Positions 37,186-53,884 of a stretch of 64,000 bases of DNA are shown in pieces. Below the pieces are notes generated by a model. The model was not told the DNA's origin. It made no database searches and was given only the letters and a program-made list of their open reading frames with translations. The first letter of the stretch is position 1, and every line of letters begins with the position of its first letter. The stretch comes from an uncultured Prevotella sp. Lineage in GTDB: Bacteria > Bacteroidota > Bacteroidia > Bacteroidales > Bacteroidaceae. The position numbers and the translations under genes were made by a program. Location: contig CAMHTW010000002.1 in assembly GCA_946188165.1 (NCBI GenBank), positions 1 to 64,000 of the forward strand, in the 5' to 3' direction.

Positions 37186-38856
37186 ATGAAAACAAACATG
37201 CGAAAATGGATGATGGCCGCCATCCTGACAAGCTGCGGCACCATGGCACTGATAGGCTGTAAGCACGACCTGGACAACTACAATACGAAGAAGCCCTACA
37301 CCGTGACGGACCAGGAACGCATGAGCCATGCCGAGAAGACCTTAGGCATCAGCATCGACCAGCAACAGGACTGGACGCTGACCAACGACAATAGCGTGAG
37401 CATTTCGGCTGATGCCGACATGGACAACATCGTCCGGGTGGCAGTGCTGGACGCTGACCCCTATGCCGGCGAGAACCACTGTCTGGCAGTGGCCACAGTA
37501 AGCAACGGCGGTCAGGCAACGCTGGCATTCCAGGCCCCAAAGTCGGCTGAGGTGCTCTATGCCGCCTGCTTCACGAAGGACGGCGACTGCATGGCCCGTC
37601 CGTTCGTGCCGGGCGTGGACGGGCAGGTGTCGTTCACCTATCGGGCTCCCAGGAGAGCGCAGCTCGTACGCAGGGCAGGCACGACGACTATCGAGGCGCA
37701 GACGGACTACTACTACATGAAGGACTTCCCGTCGTTCCTGAGCGGACTGAAGAAGGCGCTGCCGAAGGGCACCGACAACCGCAGCGTGATGGCCCAGCAC
37801 AACTACACCAGCTCGGTGTCGGTGCGCCAGAACCCCAACAATACCTACGACCTGCCCCTGGTGTTCATAGGCGGTGAGGGCTCTGCCAGCGACAACCTGA
37901 GCTACACGTGGTATCCCACACAGCCGACGGCCAACGCCGAGGAGTTCATCATCAAGGACAGCTATCCCAGCGGATGGGGGAACTTCGAGTACGACAAAGT
38001 GACAAAGGAGTACGAACTGGAGGGACACCAGCTGTACTGCCGCAATTCGGACGGCACGCTGAGCAATGAATTCTCGGTGGGCGACGGACTGGCTTTCCGC
38101 ATGGCCAAGGACGAGGACGTGCGGCTGGACGATGCCGACGACCGCGTAAAGGTGATACAGTATAACCACTACGTCGTCGTGGCCTGCGAGGACGGCTTCA
38201 ACTGGGACTACAACGACCGCATGTTCTGGATGCCCAGCTGCCAGGACCGCCTGGAGCAGATTACGCGCCCGGAAACCCCGGAAGAGCTGGTATGGACGTA
38301 CGCCTGGGAGGACCAGGACTTCGGCGACTACGACATGAACGACTGCGTAATCGAGGTGAGGGAGCACGACGGTGACCCCACGAAGATAGACATCACGCTG
38401 CTGGCCCTCGGTGCCACGCGCGAGCTGTGGCTGGGCTTCGAGAACAAGAACGCAAGGACGTATGCCGACTATCAGCCCGTCTGGAACGAGGAACTGCACG
38501 AGGTGATGGGCGTGAAGCCCGGCACGATGGTCAACACGGGACTGGCAACGGCTGCACCCGTCACCATCACCGTCAGCAAGCCGGCAGGCTTCAACTTCCA
38601 GACATGCTCGTTCATCCTCGGCTGCAAGCACGAAGGCAACATGGTCGGTGTCTACGACAATGACTACTACGCCATCAGCATAGCCGCCAAGGGCCAGGAT
38701 CCACACGGCATAGCCATTCCCGCCAAGTGGCAGTGGCCCACGGAGCGCACATGTATCAAGAATGCCTACACGGCGTTTAACACCTGGGCCAGCGACCGTA
38801 CGCAGGCTCAGGACTGGTACAAACATCCTACTGAGGGCAAGGTGGTGAAGGACTAA
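37186..38856 (+). CDS. LruC-domain surface lipoprotein
   Basis: 556 residues. The signal ends in a lipobox (LIGCK, Cys near 25). The N-terminal part is a beta-rich domain with two Ig-like stretches. The C-terminal 250 residues contain YAWEDQDFGDYDMNDCVIEV near 370-390, the acidic D-x-D-x-N-D stretch typical of LruC/DUF4842 proteins, which is probably a calcium site. These occur in the envelope of Bacteroidetes and Leptospira. It is the third gene of the giant-protein cassette, stops nine bases from the convergent beta-galactosidase gene and has the same GC-rich codon use as the giant gene. Role unknown; surface binding likely. Confidence 0.82.
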   Translation: MKTNMRKWMMAAILTSCGTMALIGCKHDLDNYNTKKPYTVTDQERMSHAEKTLGISIDQQQDWTLTNDNSVSISADADMDNIVRVAVLDADPYAGENHCLAVATVSNGGQATLAFQAPKSAEVLYAACFTKDGDCMARPFVPGVDGQVSFTYRAPRRAQLVRRAGTTTIEAQTDYYYMKDFPSFLSGLKKALPKGTDNRSVMAQHNYTSSVSVRQNPNNTYDLPLVFIGGEGSASDNLSYTWYPTQPTANAEEFIIKDSYPSGWGNFEYDKVTKEYELEGHQLYCRNSDGTLSNEFSVGDGLAFRMAKDEDVRLDDADDRVKVIQYNHYVVVACEDGFNWDYNDRMFWMPSCQDRLEQITRPETPEELVWTYAWEDQDFGDYDMNDCVIEVREHDGDPTKIDITLLALGATRELWLGFENKNARTYADYQPVWNEELHEVMGVKPGTMVNTGLATAAPVTITVSKPAGFNFQTCSFILGCKHEGNMVGVYDNDYYAISIAAKGQDPHGIAIPAKWQWPTERTCIKNAYTAFNTWASDRTQAQDWYKHPTEGKVVKD

Positions 38857-38864
38857 GCCCTGAT

Positions 38865-45547
<6,683 letters not shown>

Positions 45548-45548
45548 G

Positions 45549-45583
45549 TTTCACTCTTCACTATTCACTATTCACTTTTCACT
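45549..45583. repeat. TCACTATTCACT-type tandem repeat between two enzymes
   Basis: TTCACTCTTCACTATTCACT-type units span the 31-base spacer and the stop codon of the GH138-like gene. Confidence 0.75.
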
Positions 45584-48329
45584 TGACAAACAGCCAGTCA
45601 ACCTCAGTGGAAGGACCGTTGAGGGCGCAATCACGTGGTTTGATATCACTTTGGGTGAAGCCAGCAACCATCAGGATGCCCTTAGGCAGACGAATGGTGT
45701 TACGGCCCGCAGGCAGAGAATACTGGTGAATGTTTACTTTCGGCAACTGTACGATGCTGATGGCATTGGTCAATATCGGTTCCGCCTGTCCATATTCATT
45801 GCCCGTCGCATCAATCTCCAATTTAGGAGCTTTAGCAAATTTGCTATCATCGTCTTTGAAGAGACCGACAAGGAGTTTGACAGGTTTATCGCTTTCATAT
45901 TCGACAGTAGTGCCCACTATGCGGGTTGTATCGCGATTCAGTACAAGGGCCTGCAGCCCTGCCAGTTCGGGAGCAACAGAATCGACAGGCGTATCGGGAC
46001 GATTTTCAAAGAGAATGGCTCCTTTTTTAAGAGGTGAGAGGAGAGAGGTGAGAGGTGAGAGGATGGTGACCTTGGCGGGTTTGGCGGGCTGTATCTTGAC
46101 ATCAGTCTGCACAACAGGATGCTTTAGTTTCTCGATATTTGCCTTGAAGGCATCCAGTTCAGCCTGATAGACCACTGCCAGTTCACGCCATGTCTTCATC
46201 TTTCCACCGTCGCCACCCACAGGGATGCGACGCTGAGCTGTTTGCATTGAATTGGCATAGAGGTAGGTCGCGTCCGTCAGGTCACACAAGTCACGCCACT
46301 GCTCCATGCTTTTCTCCAGCAAAGACACAGCGGCATCAAGGAACTTCACGTCCTTTGTCCACTTGTAGCGCAGCACCTGCTCAGCAGCCTTCACCTTCCA
46401 ATGAAACGCCAAAGCAAATTTGTTATAGCAACAAATATCATTCCATACACGACGGAACTCATCAGCATGCTGTGTGGGTGTTACCTTCATGGCTAACGTC
46501 ATCTCCTGCACGGCATTTCTTCCGTGACGGACACATTGGTCTACAATATCCAGTGGCAACTCGCCAACATGGGGTTGGCCGTTGTATTCCTTCTCAACAT
46601 ATTCGATGAGCTTCTCGCCTTGTGGTCCACAACTCTCGTAAAATCCTGGATAAATGGTAAATTTATAGGGATTGACAAGTTGTGCCATTGTCATACCCAA
46701 AAGTAAGGTCTGACGATTACCTTCAGTAATACCAAAGCGGCGCAGAAGTTTGGGAGCTATTTCACCAGCCTCGTCGTATGCGGTCAACAGATGACTGGCA
46801 GCCTCCTCGCTAATGCCGTAGTAATCTGACAACAACTGTTTCCAGTAAGTTTCATCATCATGACGCTGGTCATTCCATGCATAGCGCCCCCACGCCTTAT
46901 ACCACATCCAGTCACGGTCCAACTGCTTCAGACGCTTTCCATTGGGAAGTTTGTCTGCGGTATAGGGCCAGTCCCAATACGATGCCTGTGGATAGAGGTG
47001 CAGTCCCTTCGAGTGATGCACACGATGCATAGCCTGAACGGTCTTCTGGATAAAGGCTGGCGACGACCAGCGCCAAGGTTCGAGGTTGGCCAGGATGTGT
47101 ACGTTGTCGATATGCACAGGGGCAGCCTCGGCCAACTGCCGGTGTGTCTCGCCCCAAGGTCCGCCAGGCTCGTAGGTCGTCAGACTTTCACCCGTGTATT
47201 TCGACATGGTATAGATGTTGGAATAGAGGGGCAGGCTCTCCTTCAGCACCAACGGGCCGTCAGTATCGTGCGAACGCAGCACAATGGGCGGCAAAGCTTC
47301 TCTCCCGTCCTTGAGGGAATGGGTCTTCAGTCCGTCCTTAATACCTGGAATAATGGTTTCCTTCATCCATGTTACGTCATCGTCGATGGTGGCCATGGCC
47401 TCGCCTAAGCAGACCAGCAAACCCACATTGGGATATTTCTCAATGAATGCGGCTATCGACTTGCGCGTATAGTCACTAATCAAGGGGGTAATAGGGCGAT
47501 GACGGTCTTGTGTCTTCAGTCCGTAATGGTCGGCAAAGGGCTTACTCAGTATGATATTATAAAACATCTGAATGACCCAGATGCCACGACGATCAGCCTC
47601 ATGGGTCAGGAACGAGAACATTTCCTCGTTCTTCTTAAATGTCTCCTCGTCAACTTCCAACGCAAAAGGATAGTCCTTCAGTTTTACCAATGATGCAAAG
47701 GGATGACCATTCCAAAGGTACAGCGAATTGTACTTGTTCTCCACCATCATGTCAAGATACTTAATCCACTCTGCCTTATCGTAAAACCAGGGGAAGTTCT
47801 CTGGTGTGTATGGATATTCATAGACAGCATGACCGGGCAGATATACCGTCTTCTGCAGACCGATACACGTACCACGCATTACCATTTGCGGCACCTCACT
47901 AACGATGGGAGCAGCAAGGCCACTCTCCACGCGTCCGCGCTTGATTTCAGTATTGTGTCCCTTGACTTCAAGTCTGCCGTCACCAAGCCTTTCCATCAGT
48001 TCTACAGCTCCATAAATGACACCGCTTGGATCGTTGCCTACCACGTTATAGCCGCTGCGGTCATGTAGCAGCATATAGCCCTCGGCAGTACCCTTATTCC
48101 GACAGGTCAGTGCAATGCGTGCCACACTCCTACCTTCAGGTGGGAGAATGCGCATATCTCCCTTCTGTGTCACAATCTCATAGCCCATGGCCGTGAGTTT
48201 CTTTGTGAGATATTCCTTAGCATACAGTTCCCGCTCTGAGGCACTCTTCGCCACATCGATGCGCACCTGTTGCGCCACAGCAGTAATTGCAGCGGAAAGC
48301 ACCATGGCAATGATGACGATTCTCTTCAT
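45579..48329 (-). CDS. GH67/GH138-like glycoside hydrolase (probable RG-II alpha-galacturonidase)
   Basis: 916 residues, signal peptide ending AVAQQ. The N-terminal sandwich includes SGYNVVGNDPSGVIYGAVELMERL, as in the N-domain of GH67-type alpha-glucuronidases. A barrel follows (WFYDKAEWIKYLDMMVENKYNSLYLW in outline, GLLVCLGEAMA, IDNVHILANLEPWRWSSP), then an alpha-helical C-terminal part. I remember GH138 (BT0997), an alpha-galacturonidase on RG-II chain A, as a similar-size enzyme sitting next to the GH137-GH2 gene, and the order here is the same. The catalytic pair cannot be named with confidence. It carries an in-frame 36-base repeat at 48113-48148 and a GAGGTGAGA repeat at 46023-46063. 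If not GH138, it is another GH67-like alpha-uronidase. Confidence 0.58.
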   Translation of the reverse strand: MKRIVIIAMVLSAAITAVAQQVRIDVAKSASERELYAKEYLTKKLTAMGYEIVTQKGDMRILPPEGRSVARIALTCRNKGTAEGYMLLHDRSGYNVVGNDPSGVIYGAVELMERLGDGRLEVKGHNTEIKRGRVESGLAAPIVSEVPQMVMRGTCIGLQKTVYLPGHAVYEYPYTPENFPWFYDKAEWIKYLDMMVENKYNSLYLWNGHPFASLVKLKDYPFALEVDEETFKKNEEMFSFLTHEADRRGIWVIQMFYNIILSKPFADHYGLKTQDRHRPITPLISDYTRKSIAAFIEKYPNVGLLVCLGEAMATIDDDVTWMKETIIPGIKDGLKTHSLKDGREALPPIVLRSHDTDGPLVLKESLPLYSNIYTMSKYTGESLTTYEPGGPWGETHRQLAEAAPVHIDNVHILANLEPWRWSSPAFIQKTVQAMHRVHHSKGLHLYPQASYWDWPYTADKLPNGKRLKQLDRDWMWYKAWGRYAWNDQRHDDETYWKQLLSDYYGISEEAASHLLTAYDEAGEIAPKLLRRFGITEGNRQTLLLGMTMAQLVNPYKFTIYPGFYESCGPQGEKLIEYVEKEYNGQPHVGELPLDIVDQCVRHGRNAVQEMTLAMKVTPTQHADEFRRVWNDICCYNKFALAFHWKVKAAEQVLRYKWTKDVKFLDAAVSLLEKSMEQWRDLCDLTDATYLYANSMQTAQRRIPVGGDGGKMKTWRELAVVYQAELDAFKANIEKLKHPVVQTDVKIQPAKPAKVTILSPLTSLLSPLKKGAILFENRPDTPVDSVAPELAGLQALVLNRDTTRIVGTTVEYESDKPVKLLVGLFKDDDSKFAKAPKLEIDATGNEYGQAEPILTNAISIVQLPKVNIHQYSLPAGRNTIRLPKGILMVAGFTQSDIKPRDCALNGPSTEVDWLFVK
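46023..46063. repeat. AGGTGAGAGG tandem repeat in the GH138-like gene
   Basis: Units of GAGGTGAGA read on the minus strand as ILSPLTSLLSPLKK, between the helical C-terminal part and the last sandwich of the enzyme. Confidence 0.75.
48113..48148. repeat. 36-bp exact repeat, copy 2
   Basis: Identical to 41704-41739; see that entry. Here it is near codon 61-72 of the GH138-like protein. Confidence 0.88.
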
Positions 48330-48375
48330 GTCTTTTGATTAGTTTCTAATTATATAATAGACTAATTTCATTGAA

Positions 48376-51300
48376 CTATTTCAGCTTGTTGAGGTCTATC
48401 TGCTTATAGGATATGCGCTGACGGCGCCAAGTGTAGACACAATGCAGTTTGCCATCCTTGCCCTGGATGATGCTGGGATAGGAGTACTGGCTGATGGGTG
48501 AATCCTCCAAGGTCAGGGCGTGATGCCAGTGGGTTCCGTCGTCGCTGATGGCAATAGAAAGGGGTGTGCGCACCCCTTTCTTGGTGCCGGGGAGCGATGC
48601 GAAATTGTTGTAGATAAGCACATGGCGACCGTCTTTCAGCGTGACGGCGTCGGTACCCGACTGGTTGTTGGGAACATCCAGAAGTGTCACATTAGTCCAT
48701 GTATCGCCATTGTCACTGGAGAAGGAAGTGCCTATCTTACCGTTGCGGGTGCGCATCAGCACCTGCAGGCGACCGTCCTTCAGTTTCAAGATGGAAGGTT
48801 GGATGCAGTCAATGGGATGGCGACCGTCCTTTGTAGCTACGCCTCCGGCATCAGGAGCCTCGACGTCTTCCTTCCTTGAATCGACAGAGCCATCAGCCGC
48901 CTTCTCTGACCTTTTGTTAGAATGTGGCGTTGCAATCATGTCCTCCGTACGCATAGCCAGTTCAGCCTTAATGGGCCCTACATATTTCCATTTTTTCTTG
49001 GCAATGTCATAAATCTCCATGTGGAACTTCCAACCGTTATCCTCTGTGCTGGACGGACAAAGCAGGCGACCATCGATGATTTCGGGCTTATTCTTGATAG
49101 GTCCGAGGAATCCTTTGGGCAAGGGCTCCTTGTCGCTCCAAGTACGTCCACCGTCTTTCGATTTACAAAGCCAACCTGTCCAATCGGACACCTTGAGCCC
49201 CACTTTGAAGAAGAGCCACAGCTCACCGTTGGGCATCTCCGTGATAACAGGGTTCCAACAAGCCTTTCTTTTTTGGTTAGCTGAGGCAGTGCCTCGACGT
49301 ACAGGACCTTCGGAGGCGGGGGTACTCTCAGCGGTAATGCCTGCAATTTCAGCATTTTTCGTGTCTAAGGTGAAAACACCGTCGGCAGCAAGAATGGGCT
49401 TACTCCATTCGCTGGTGCCTTTTTTCTTGATGCTGACCCAGATGCAGACGTCAGGGTTGCGCTCGTGCTTGCCTCCAAAATAGGTAGCTACGAGGTCGCC
49501 CTTCTTTGTTTCAACGATGGTGGCGGCATGACACTGGGGGAAACTGGCTTGCTCATAGAGAAACTGGTCCTTGGTGATGGCAGGCGAGGATGTCGGGATG
49601 TCACACGAGAAATGGTACGTGCCTGAGCCGACGGTCTTGATGGTGCCGTCGGGCAGGCAGACGTCTGCTGTGGTGTTGCAAGGAACGGTCACGTCCCACT
49701 CCAAGTGTTGAAGGGTCTTCCGCCAGTGGCTCTTAATGGTGCCATGCGGACTGTCGTAGCTGACGTTAGTCCATGAACAGTCCTGAATCTCGAAGGCGGG
49801 CTTCAGTACGATGTGCTTGTAGGCATCGTCACTGCGCAGACCGCCTAAATACTGGTAGCACCATGTCAGCAGGTCGCCCAACAGCATCACGTGGTTACCG
49901 CTGTTCATCTTAGGACTGGCTTTGTCGCCATTCCACAGTTCCCAAATGGTGGTAGCTCCGTTCTCAGCCATGTAGCCCCACGAGGGATAGCTGTGCTGAG
50001 TGGCTATCATATAGGCAATGTCGCTGAAGCCGTTGTCGGAGAGACCTCGCAGCAGCCAGGAAATGCCAATGACGCCACAGGGCACATGGGCATCGTTCTT
50101 CAGAATGATGCTCTCCACCACATTCTTCATCACCTCCCGACGATATTTCTCCGGCACGATGCCAAACGAGAGTGCCAGCAGGTTGGCGGTGGCGGTGTTG
50201 TTGCCATAGAAGATGGAGTCGGGATACAAGGTATGTCCAGGAGCTAGACTGGTTCCTTCCTTTACTGTCAGGAACTTGCGGTTGAAAGCCTTCGTCATTT
50301 CTTGACGCAAAGGTTTCCAATAGTCTGGCTCACAGCCCCATTGTTCCATCAACTGCATCGTACGAATGATATATGCCGTTGAGATAAGCGTGACATCCGT
50401 CTTGCGATCTGGATCCTGCGAATGAATCAGTTCCAACTTCTCTGGCGGCACACACCAGTCAGCATACTTACCACAATGAATGATACCGTCGCGGCTATAT
50501 TCTTCGAGGATATGCTGCACCCATTTCTTGATGAACGGATAGCTACGCTCAATGGCCTCACGATTGCCGTACTGACGCCATAGCATATCGCACGAGAAAG
50601 GCAGCGCCGCCGCCCACGCCACATCGTCGCTATAGTAGTTCCAGAACGCTGGGGCTACGTCAGGAATGCAGCCATCCGTACGCTGTGCCTCACAGATATC
50701 GCGCATCCACTTGGTATAGAGGCGTTCGTTGTCGAACAGGAAACTCTCGCCCAGCGAGCCCACCGTCCTATCGCCCAGCCAGGGCTGGCGCTCATCGCGT
50801 TGCGGACAGTCAATAGGCATTCCCTTGTAGTTGTCCAATACACCCCACCAGGCATTACGCACAACCTTGTTTAATAGCGTATCAGAACACTCAAAATGTC
50901 CCTTCGTCTGCATATCATCAGCCACCACTTCAGCCACGAAATCGTTCTTCGTAGCATTCGCCAAGCCTATGACCTGAGCATACTTAAAGCCATGATAGAC
51001 AAACGTGGGTGTCCACCAGCGTCCATCCTTACCCTCTTCACCATTACAGATGTAGATGTCTGTCGAACGGGCATTGCGGAAATTGTCACGATATAATGTA
51101 CCATCAGCATTCAGCTTCTCTGCATAGACAATACGGATGACATCGCCCTTTTGTCCACGGACGCGGACCTTCAACCAACCAGCCATATTCTGGCCCATAT
51201 CGACAATGTTCCCTTTCACGACCAACGGACTCATCTGCTTCAAGACTTTCATGCCTGGTGTCATCTGGGCACACAGATAGGCCTGTGGGATATCCGTACG

Positions 51301-52281
51301 CTCTGCATTCTGCCATTTGGAATCGTCGAAACCCACATCGCTCCAGCCCGGCATCTCCTTACGGGCGTCATATTCCTCACCATCGTATTCGTTGTTGGCA
51401 CGGATAGGACCGTTAGCGGTTACCTTCCAACCCTTATCATCAGTCTGCAAGCGTTGTGTGGTCCCGTCAGTATATTCAACAATGACATTGATACGACACT
51501 TGGGGAAACCAAAGGTATGAATCTTATAGGGCTTATGCTGCTGCATAGGGAAGTAGCGTCCGTTACCTAAAGCGATGCCAAGGCAGATGTCAGCGGTATG
51601 ATGTAAGGTGTGGGATGTAATGTCATACGTATTGTAATAGATGGTCTTGCGATAATCAGAGGGCACAGGCTGTAGCACTCCATCACCTATTCGCTGGCCA
51701 TTAACGTAGAATTCATGCAGTCCGATGCCTGCCACGTAGGCCGTCGCACGCTTCACTTGCTTGTCCTTTAACTTGAACTCTTTGCGCAGATAGCGGGCAG
51801 CCATTCTTGTGTGCATACCGCGCTCTTCACCTGGCAGCAGGCGTTCCAACCCTATCCAGTAACCACTCCACTTACCTTCATGCAGCAGTCCGATGCTAAA
51901 GCACTCGTCACCGCTCCACTCCGATTCGCCTGCAGTGGTCCATACTTTTACGCGCCATGTACAGTGGGTGTTGCTCTGCAACTTCCTGCCAGCATAAGGA
52001 AGCCATAGTTGCCGGTCGCTCTCCACCTTACCGGTATTCCACACTTCGCCCTTGTCGTCGCAGACAATAATCTGGTAGGCAGTTTGCCTCACGTCCTGCT
52101 TGTCGCTCAATATCTGCCATGAAAAGCGAGGTGTGTCAGTATCTATACCTAACGGTTGAACTAAGTTTTCCACACGCAGGTTTCCAACGCTTACGTCAGG
52201 TCTTACCACTTTTTTCTTTGCCGCCGATGCCGTGAGCGACAGCATAGCCAGCAATATGATGAGGAGTTTTTTCATTCGCAA
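48376..52281 (-). CDS. fusion of GH78 alpha-L-rhamnosidase and sialidase-like propeller
   Basis: 1301 residues, signal peptide ending TASAA. Residues about 25-900 are a complete GH78 enzyme: N-terminal Ig-like and jelly-roll domains, then DCPQRDERQPWLGD near 489-502, the classical catalytic stretch, and a C-terminal sandwich. Residues about 905-1301 are a propeller with three Asp boxes (SKDGGRTW, SSDNGDTW, SDDGTHW), of the BNR/exo-sialidase kind. In RG-II side chain C the outer sugar is rhamnose and the inner one Kdo; sialidase-type propellers act on keto-deoxy sugars, so one protein may strip both. This is inference; the propeller could also be a different hydrolase or a lyase. Repeat-derived stretches interrupt the propeller (49285-49335, 48840-48900, 48556-48581). 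Fourth-last gene of the operon. Confidence 0.82.
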   Translation of the reverse strand: MRMKKLLIILLAMLSLTASAAKKKVVRPDVSVGNLRVENLVQPLGIDTDTPRFSWQILSDKQDVRQTAYQIIVCDDKGEVWNTGKVESDRQLWLPYAGRKLQSNTHCTWRVKVWTTAGESEWSGDECFSIGLLHEGKWSGYWIGLERLLPGEERGMHTRMAARYLRKEFKLKDKQVKRATAYVAGIGLHEFYVNGQRIGDGVLQPVPSDYRKTIYYNTYDITSHTLHHTADICLGIALGNGRYFPMQQHKPYKIHTFGFPKCRINVIVEYTDGTTQRLQTDDKGWKVTANGPIRANNEYDGEEYDARKEMPGWSDVGFDDSKWQNAERTDIPQAYLCAQMTPGMKVLKQMSPLVVKGNIVDMGQNMAGWLKVRVRGQKGDVIRIVYAEKLNADGTLYRDNFRNARSTDIYICNGEEGKDGRWWTPTFVYHGFKYAQVIGLANATKNDFVAEVVADDMQTKGHFECSDTLLNKVVRNAWWGVLDNYKGMPIDCPQRDERQPWLGDRTVGSLGESFLFDNERLYTKWMRDICEAQRTDGCIPDVAPAFWNYYSDDVAWAAALPFSCDMLWRQYGNREAIERSYPFIKKWVQHILEEYSRDGIIHCGKYADWCVPPEKLELIHSQDPDRKTDVTLISTAYIIRTMQLMEQWGCEPDYWKPLRQEMTKAFNRKFLTVKEGTSLAPGHTLYPDSIFYGNNTATANLLALSFGIVPEKYRREVMKNVVESIILKNDAHVPCGVIGISWLLRGLSDNGFSDIAYMIATQHSYPSWGYMAENGATTIWELWNGDKASPKMNSGNHVMLLGDLLTWCYQYLGGLRSDDAYKHIVLKPAFEIQDCSWTNVSYDSPHGTIKSHWRKTLQHLEWDVTVPCNTTADVCLPDGTIKTVGSGTYHFSCDIPTSSPAITKDQFLYEQASFPQCHAATIVETKKGDLVATYFGGKHERNPDVCIWVSIKKKGTSEWSKPILAADGVFTLDTKNAEIAGITAESTPASEGPVRRGTASANQKRKACWNPVITEMPNGELWLFFKVGLKVSDWTGWLCKSKDGGRTWSDKEPLPKGFLGPIKNKPEIIDGRLLCPSSTEDNGWKFHMEIYDIAKKKWKYVGPIKAELAMRTEDMIATPHSNKRSEKAADGSVDSRKEDVEAPDAGGVATKDGRHPIDCIQPSILKLKDGRLQVLMRTRNGKIGTSFSSDNGDTWTNVTLLDVPNNQSGTDAVTLKDGRHVLIYNNFASLPGTKKGVRTPLSIAISDDGTHWHHALTLEDSPISQYSYPSIIQGKDGKLHCVYTWRRQRISYKQIDLNKLK
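48556..48581. repeat. perfect 11-bp palindrome in the sialidase-like domain
   Basis: AGAAAGGGGTG and its exact complement around a four-base loop; read as TKKGVRTPLS in frame on the minus strand. Possibly one more family of inserted palindromes. Confidence 0.65.
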
Positions 52282-52300
52282 TCCAGTTTTATTCGTTCCA

Positions 52301-52337
52301 AACTCCCCTCCCGCACGGGAGGGGCCGAGGGTGGGGC
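52301..52337. repeat. GC-rich palindromic repeat between GH140-like and GH78 genes
   Basis: AACTCCCCTCCCGCACGGGA plus its complementary arm and GGGTGGGG; it fills the spacer directly after the GH140-like stop codon. The best isolated example of the family seen inside other genes. Confidence 0.85.
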
Positions 52338-53795
52338 TTACTCGTTCAAGTCTCGTTCTTTAGCCTTGTAGCCATCTGGCAACAGTTCCGTCTGGTCTTT
52401 CGTCAGATAGTCCTTTGTGCTGTCAATGGCAATCAGCACACCATCCTCTACCCTTGCCGACTGTGGATGATAGCGGAAGGTAAGCACCTTCGAGTCGTAT
52501 TCTCCCAGATATTTCAGTCGTCCCGTGGCTGCTGTCATCCACCACACGTTCTTCTTCGCTCCACTAATCTTCGTCAGGTCGAGCTTCATGTTATTGTTGT
52601 TATAGTTGTAAACCAACAAATAGTCGTTGCCACGGGTGGCAATCAGACGATTGTATTTCTCGCCGTTCTCGAGGATAACACGCTGGTCGGCAACTCGTTC
52701 AAAATAAGGGAAAGAGAGGATGAGACGCTTCAAGTATTGCATCTGGTTGAAGCCTGGATCTTTCAGTCCCTGATACCATGCCTTCACATCACCCGCATCA
52801 CCATAGCTTGTCGGATAGCCAGGCTTTAGCATCTGCATGATGGCATTATGTCCGTAGGTATGTCCACACGAACCGGCAAACACACTCCAATAGGCATAGC
52901 GGCGCACGTCATAGTCTCGCCAACGGGGTTCATAGGGGTCATGAAGTCCCATTGGAATATCCTCGTAACTGGGTTCTGCATCAAGCACGGGTTTGATGGG
53001 ATTGTATTTCCACGTAGAGTCCACATACATCCAGTTGTCCTCCTCAGTATTGTCGGGAATAGGATAGTCAGCATTGCCCATGCGCTGCCCATAACGACGG
53101 TGTCCGCTTTGGAATGTATGGAAATCAAGCCATGTTGCCTGACTCCACCACTTGGCAGACGTATAGCGTCCACGCGGATGATAGGTCATCAGGTGGTTTT
53201 TGTCTATCGACTTGATGGTTGTTGCCAATGCTTCCCACACCTCTGGTTTGATATCACCTTGAATGTCGCCACCCATAAACCAAATGATGTTAGGCCTGTC
53301 CTTATAGCGGTTAGCCAGGAACGCACCGTATTTCTTGGCATCGTCCACACTCAGCTTGCCATCCTTCACCAATCCACCCCAGATGCACACCATACCGATA
53401 TAGATGCCATGCTGGGCAGCCATATCGACGATATAGTCCATGTGGTCCCAATAGCCATACACACCTTTACGGTTGATATCCTTGAAGTTCCAACCATCAA
53501 CATTCGACATCTGTCCATATATATTATAGGCAGGTACCCCGTCAATGGTCTGTACCTGTACGACGTTATAGCCTGCCTTGGCACACGATTGCAAGTACCA
53601 CTCAGCCTCTGCCCTATCCAATCGTTCAGGCAACAGCCAGCCCGTTTCCCCTAACCAGAAGAAAGGCTGTCCGTTTTCAAACTGCAGGTAACGTTGGTTG
53701 TCTGATACCTTCAATTTGCCATTATCCCATGGCTTACCTGCCTGTGCCAACACCGTCAGCAACGCAAGGCTTAATATCATGATGAGTTTCTTCAT
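52338..53795 (-). CDS. GH140-like apiosidase (DUF4038 glycoside hydrolase)
   Basis: About 485 residues from the ATG at 53795; the open frame continues to 53837 but that part is a terminator. Signal peptide ending AQAGK. A TIM barrel of the DUF4038 type (GQPFFWLGETGWLL, NVVQVQTI, GIYIGMVCIWGG) is followed by a C-terminal sandwich with LLVYNYNN. Candidate catalytic residues are Asp177 (FMGGDIQGD) and Glu274 (VLDAEPSYE), in the barrel positions of the acid/base and nucleophile, 97 residues apart. I recall GH140 (BT1012) as the enzyme that releases apiose from RG-II. First gene of the five-gene minus-strand operon that runs to 38865. Other DUF4038 enzymes have different specificities, so apiose is not proven. 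Confidence 0.75.
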   Translation of the reverse strand: MKKLIMILSLALLTVLAQAGKPWDNGKLKVSDNQRYLQFENGQPFFWLGETGWLLPERLDRAEAEWYLQSCAKAGYNVVQVQTIDGVPAYNIYGQMSNVDGWNFKDINRKGVYGYWDHMDYIVDMAAQHGIYIGMVCIWGGLVKDGKLSVDDAKKYGAFLANRYKDRPNIIWFMGGDIQGDIKPEVWEALATTIKSIDKNHLMTYHPRGRYTSAKWWSQATWLDFHTFQSGHRRYGQRMGNADYPIPDNTEEDNWMYVDSTWKYNPIKPVLDAEPSYEDIPMGLHDPYEPRWRDYDVRRYAYWSVFAGSCGHTYGHNAIMQMLKPGYPTSYGDAGDVKAWYQGLKDPGFNQMQYLKRLILSFPYFERVADQRVILENGEKYNRLIATRGNDYLLVYNYNNNNMKLDLTKISGAKKNVWWMTAATGRLKYLGEYDSKVLTFRYHPQSARVEDGVLIAIDSTKDYLTKDQTELLPDGYKAKERDLNE

Positions 53796-53818
53796 AGTTC
53801 GTTTACGCGTATATATAT

Positions 53819-53854
53819 AAAAAAGACTGACGAGCAAACAATTTGTCGTCAGTC
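53819..53854 (-). terminator. rho-independent terminator after the GH51 gene
   Basis: Read on the minus strand, GACTGACGA, 12-base loop, TCGTCAGTC, then six T. It lies between the GH51 stop and the GH140-like start and is a near copy of the terminator at 58451-58490. Confidence 0.9.
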
Positions 53855-53884
53855 ATATAAAATGTATTACTATACTGTATCGTC

